Of a stretch of DNA of 64,000 nt, positions 61,353 to 64,000 are shown piece by piece. This DNA is from DASWIG01 sp965371445 (lineage in GTDB: Bacteria > Acidobacteriota > Thermoanaerobaculia > Multivoradales > J023). Made by a program: the position numbers and the translations under genes. Numbering within the stretch: position 1 is the first letter of the stretch; every line of letters begins with the position of its first letter. The notes below the pieces were generated by a model that made no database searches, had not been told where the DNA came from, and saw only the letters and a program-made list of their open reading frames with translations. The stretch is from assembly GCA_965371445.1 (NCBI GenBank), contig CBDUYN010000033.1, positions 1-64,000 of the forward strand. The letters run 5' to 3'.

Positions 61353-61646
61353 ACTCCGCGGCCAGGAGACGCGAGGAGGTGAAGGCCGTTCGCCGGTCAA
61401 CTTGAAGGAGTCGTCATGAGCTCAGAGCAGGAAGTCCAGAAGGTCTTGAACCTTCTACGCAACAAGATCCGGCAACAGGGGGACTCCAAGGCCGTCCGGG
61501 AACGCCTGGGCTGGAGCCCAAGCGAGCTCAGCGTCGTCTTGTCGGGGCAGAGGCCCCTCAAGGTGGAGCACGTCTTGGGCATCCTCGAAGCGATCGAGGT
61601 GGCTCCCCGCGACTTCTTCCAAGAGCTCTACGCGTTCGCGCGGTGA
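61338..61646 (+). repeat. duplicated regulator module, copy 2 (interrupts a VapC gene)
   Basis: Same element as 48706-49016: upstream leader of about 75 nt plus the whole small HTH-like gene, starting CTGCGATAGACTCCGCGG. Its left edge lies inside a truncated VapC reading frame. No obvious terminal inverted repeats or target-site duplication are visible. Confidence 0.85.
61416..61646 (+). CDS. small HTH-like regulator (orphan, copy 2)
   Basis: This 76-residue frame is paralogous to the gene at 48786 (MSSEQEVQKVLNLLRNKIRQ, LGWSPSELSVVLSGQ, VLGILEAIEVAPRDFFQELY). Differences are scattered and mostly conservative, suggesting both copies remain functional. It has the same start and the same upstream GGAGG context. 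The role is presumed DNA binding. Confidence 0.75.
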   Translation: MSSEQEVQKVLNLLRNKIRQQGDSKAVRERLGWSPSELSVVLSGQRPLKVEHVLGILEAIEVAPRDFFQELYAFAR

Positions 61647-61664
61647 TCGAGCCCCTCATCACTT

Positions 61665-63266
61665 CTACGGATCGGCAAACGCCGTCGTATCCACGTGGCC
61701 ACAGATCTCCCCGGCCGGATTGTCGTAGAAGCGTGTCTCGCCGGTGACGACGTCGAGGACGGCGACCTGAAAGTACAGGTCCGTCAGCCCGGTCGCAAAC
61801 ACCCAGAAGTGGCCGTTGAGCCGACGGCCGTCGAGGACCTTGACGAGAACCTCGACGTTCGTGGGCTTGAAGAACCAGAAGAGCGCGCTTTCGTCCGAGA
61901 AGGGGAGCGGCTGGCCGTACCCGCCACCGCCGGCATGTTGGTTCCACCAGCGGATCTCGACCTGGAAACGGCCGTCGTTGAGACAGGCGAATCCTTCCGG
62001 GCAGGGCGGGTCGAAAGGCGGCGCCGGCGCCGGCAGGAGGTCGCGCGGAAAAGCCCACAATCCGCGCCTGAAGCCAGGACCGGAGACGTGAAAGAAGACC
62101 TGATCACCCGCCGCCACGTAGCCGCCGGGAGACGACGAGATCGCGCCCTCGGCGAGGTCGGCGAAGAGACGAGTGCCACCGGGGCTGCCGTCCGAAACCC
62201 AGATCTCCGCGCCGTGACGGCCGTCGTCGGCGGTGAACAGCAGCACGCCTTCGACGGACGTGGCGTGCGGAAACGAGGAGTCGACGCCGGGATAGACGTC
62301 GCGTAGCAGAAACGTCCGTCCGACGCTGCCGTCCGAGATCCAGAGCTCGTCGCCGTGACGGCCGTCGTCGGCGAAAAAGACCAGCTGTTCCCCCAACGCG
62401 ACGAGCGGCACGACGTCCGAGCCGTCCGCTCCCTGGTTCACGTCGCGGACGATTCGGGTGCCCTCCGCCGTGCCGTCGGTCATCCACAGCTCGCTTCCCT
62501 GCTCCGGGGTCGCGGCGCGGAAGAAGAGGCGCTCGCCGACCTCCGTCAAGAGACCCACCTCGACGGGCGGAAACCTCCCGGGATCGGCAAAAGAGCGCAG
62601 CAGGACACGTTCCGCCGTCGCGGCGTCGATTCGCCAGAGCTCCAGCACGTCCTTGCGCCGCACGACCAGGTAGACGTCATCGCCGATCGCCGCGAGCTCG
62701 CTCGCCACGAGACAGTGCGGAGCCGGGCAGAAGTCTTCGGCCCTGAAAAGGGTCCGGGTACCCGGGTGCGTTCCGTCGCTGGTCAGCAGGACGTCGCCGA
62801 CGTACAGGAAGAGGCGCTCGGGCGACGACGTCGAGAGGACCTCCGGCAACAAGCAACGCCCCGGCGCGAAGAACGGCTCGAGATACGGCAGGTCGGTCAC
62901 CTTCACGGTCCCCGAGGCCGTACCGTCCGACGCCCAGAGCTCCGTCCCCTGGGCGTCGCCGGCTATGTAGAGCAGACGCTCGCCGAGCGCCGTCAGGTTC
63001 GACAGCTGACACTCGTGCCGGCGTAGCTCCAACGTGGCGTCCGGCGTCGAGTCGGTGACCCACAGCCGGCCGTGGGCGTCGGTGAAAAACGCCTGGTCAC
63101 CCACCTTGGTGGGCTCGTAGACCGAGGAGTTGAGCATCTCGTTCGTCGCCAGCGGCAACGTCCCCTCGGGGGTACCGTCCGAGACCCAGAGCTCGCGCAA
63201 ACGGGCGTGGAGCTTCAGGTCCCGGATCGCCAACCCCGTCCCCAGGTAGAGGAGGCCCGGGCGCAC
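61665..63266 (-). CDS. ELWVSDGT-repeat protein, 5' end fused to another gene
   Basis: This 533-residue frame has about nine units of the form ELWVSDGTPEGT and ADDGRHGDELWISDG, which build a hyalin/ELV-type beta-propeller, then a C-terminal immunoglobulin-like domain (FQVEIRWWNQHAGGGGYGQP, GHFWVFATGLTDLYFQVAVL). There is no signal peptide; the frame is open upstream into PVRPGLLYLGTG, which belongs to the BNR-type remnant. The real 5' end has been replaced, so it is likely not secreted now. Extracellular in related proteins. Confidence 0.75.
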   Translation of the reverse strand: MRPGLLYLGTGLAIRDLKLHARLRELWVSDGTPEGTLPLATNEMLNSSVYEPTKVGDQAFFTDAHGRLWVTDSTPDATLELRRHECQLSNLTALGERLLYIAGDAQGTELWASDGTASGTVKVTDLPYLEPFFAPGRCLLPEVLSTSSPERLFLYVGDVLLTSDGTHPGTRTLFRAEDFCPAPHCLVASELAAIGDDVYLVVRRKDVLELWRIDAATAERVLLRSFADPGRFPPVEVGLLTEVGERLFFRAATPEQGSELWMTDGTAEGTRIVRDVNQGADGSDVVPLVALGEQLVFFADDGRHGDELWISDGSVGRTFLLRDVYPGVDSSFPHATSVEGVLLFTADDGRHGAEIWVSDGSPGGTRLFADLAEGAISSSPGGYVAAGDQVFFHVSGPGFRRGLWAFPRDLLPAPAPPFDPPCPEGFACLNDGRFQVEIRWWNQHAGGGGYGQPLPFSDESALFWFFKPTNVEVLVKVLDGRRLNGHFWVFATGLTDLYFQVAVLDVVTGETRFYDNPAGEICGHVDTTAFADP

Positions 63267-63900
63267 CGGATCCTCGCGGACGCAATGGGCGTAGCTGAAG
63301 AGGTCCTGAGGGACCTCGGAGACGATCTTCGTCCACGTGGCGCCGAACCGTCCTGGCGGTTGCCGTAGACGAAGTACGGGATCCGGTCGTCGACGGCCGC
63401 GTGGTACATCTGGGCGATCGGCAGCAGCGGCCGGTACCAGGAGCGGCCGTGGTTGGTCGAGATCGAAACCCCGCGTGGCCGACGATCATGCGGTCGCCGT
63501 CCGTCGGGTCGATCCACATGTCGTGATGGTCCCAACCGGGCTGGGCCTCGGCCCAGACGACGTTGGGATCCGACGGCGCAATGGCCAGAGAGCCGATCGA
63601 GGAGGCGGGAATCTCTTCCGAGACAGGATCCCAGTGGGCGCCGCCGTCGGTCGTCTTCCAGATGCCGCCGGAAGCGGCGCCGGCAAAGTAGACGCTGGGG
63701 TCGCCGGGCTCGCCGACGACGGCGATGACGCGGTTGCCGACCGGGCCGATGTGGCGGTAGGTGAGCTCGTCGAAGAGGTCTTCGTCGCTGGCCTCGGTGG
63801 TGTCCTCAGGAGGTTGAGCGGCGACCAAGGCCGCTGTAAGCAGCACAAGAGAAATCAAAAGGCTGGAGCGGAGCTGACGAATGGTGAGCGGTCCCTGCAT
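63240..63900 (-). pseudogene. BNR/VPS10-type beta-propeller remnant
   Basis: From ATG 63900 a signal peptide (SSLLISLVLLTAALVAAQ) leads into LFDELTYRHIGPVGNRVIAV, FAGAASGGIWKTTDGGAHWD and SLAIAPSDPNVVWAEAQPG, the start of a BNR/VPS10 propeller. Similarity then jumps to DHHDMWIDPTDGDRMIVGH; GVSISTNHGRSWYRPLLPIA continues in a second frame, and TWTKIVSEVPQDLFSYAHCV in a third. Two frame changes and at least one large internal deletion are needed. The last piece joins the ELWVSDGT gene. Confidence 0.7.
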
Positions 63901-64000
63901 CGGATTCTCCTCTGAAAGTCGAGCGACAATTTCAGACGCAACGCGGCGTCGTCAAGGCGACCGTCCAGAGGGGTCGGCAAGACGTGAGATGCTCTGCAGA
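63901..64000. other. upstream flank, nothing certain
   Basis: The last 100 nt contain no supported gene. GAGGAG (63906-63911) would serve as Shine-Dalgarno for the minus-strand propeller remnant that starts at 63900. Confidence 0.4.

Overview
The window is GC-rich DNA that most resembles an Acidobacteriota chromosome, probably Thermoanaerobaculia-like. The reasons are two secreted proteins with the acidobacterial VWFA-related domain, three FG-GAP/UnbV proteins, a TonB receptor with an N-terminal carboxypeptidase-regulatory domain, eukaryotic-type Ser/Thr kinases and a sensor kinase with a two-component-regulator propeller. The taxonomic placement is inference. No tRNA, rRNA or CRISPR array was seen.

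Layout. 1-2.7 kb: a Ser/Thr kinase with TPRs and the remnant of a kinase-ATPase. 3.0-5.3 kb: an RRM RNA-binding protein, a compact toxin-antitoxin pair and an XPB-like helicase. 5.4-12 kb: an M36 metalloprotease, a GNAT enzyme, purC, and an unusual protein with a diverged class III cyclase domain. 12-16 kb: two Opp/Dpp-type ATPases and a TolC-like protein. 16-23.5 kb: a tightly coupled operon of two UnbV lipoproteins, a TPR lipoprotein and a VWFA protein, divergent from the TonB receptor at 23.7-26.7 kb. 26.7-32.5 kb: a lower-GC island of unrecognised genes between copies of a short GGGCTA-type repeat. 32.5-47.7 kb: a second VWFA protein, a porin-like barrel plus a third UnbV protein, a 43-bp tandem repeat, a propeller histidine kinase, a serine hydrolase and small genes. 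47.9-51.3 kb: a gene graveyard of truncated and frameshifted remnants. 51.4-60.5 kb: a coherent redox cluster. 60.5-64 kb: more remnants, a toxin-antitoxin scar and a truncated ELWVSDGT-repeat protein.

Two loci stand out. In the island, two tandem 19-codon genes, each behind an exceptionally long Shine-Dalgarno sequence, encode peptides sharing AGLPPYV. Five of those seven codons differ only synonymously. They precede a leader with a terminator and a competing hairpin, then a 376-aa helical protein, and they diverge from a four-gene operon of unknown proteins. This is the best candidate for an undescribed peptide-based system.

In the redox cluster, three GcvH-fold proteins that all lack the lipoylation lysine sit with a four-cluster ferredoxin, an NrfD/HybB membrane subunit and an 11-haem cytochrome. 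A near-consensus sigma-54 promoter lies upstream, and the cluster carries its own haem-c sensor kinase and NtrC-type regulator, which suggests an auto-regulated membrane electron-transfer module.
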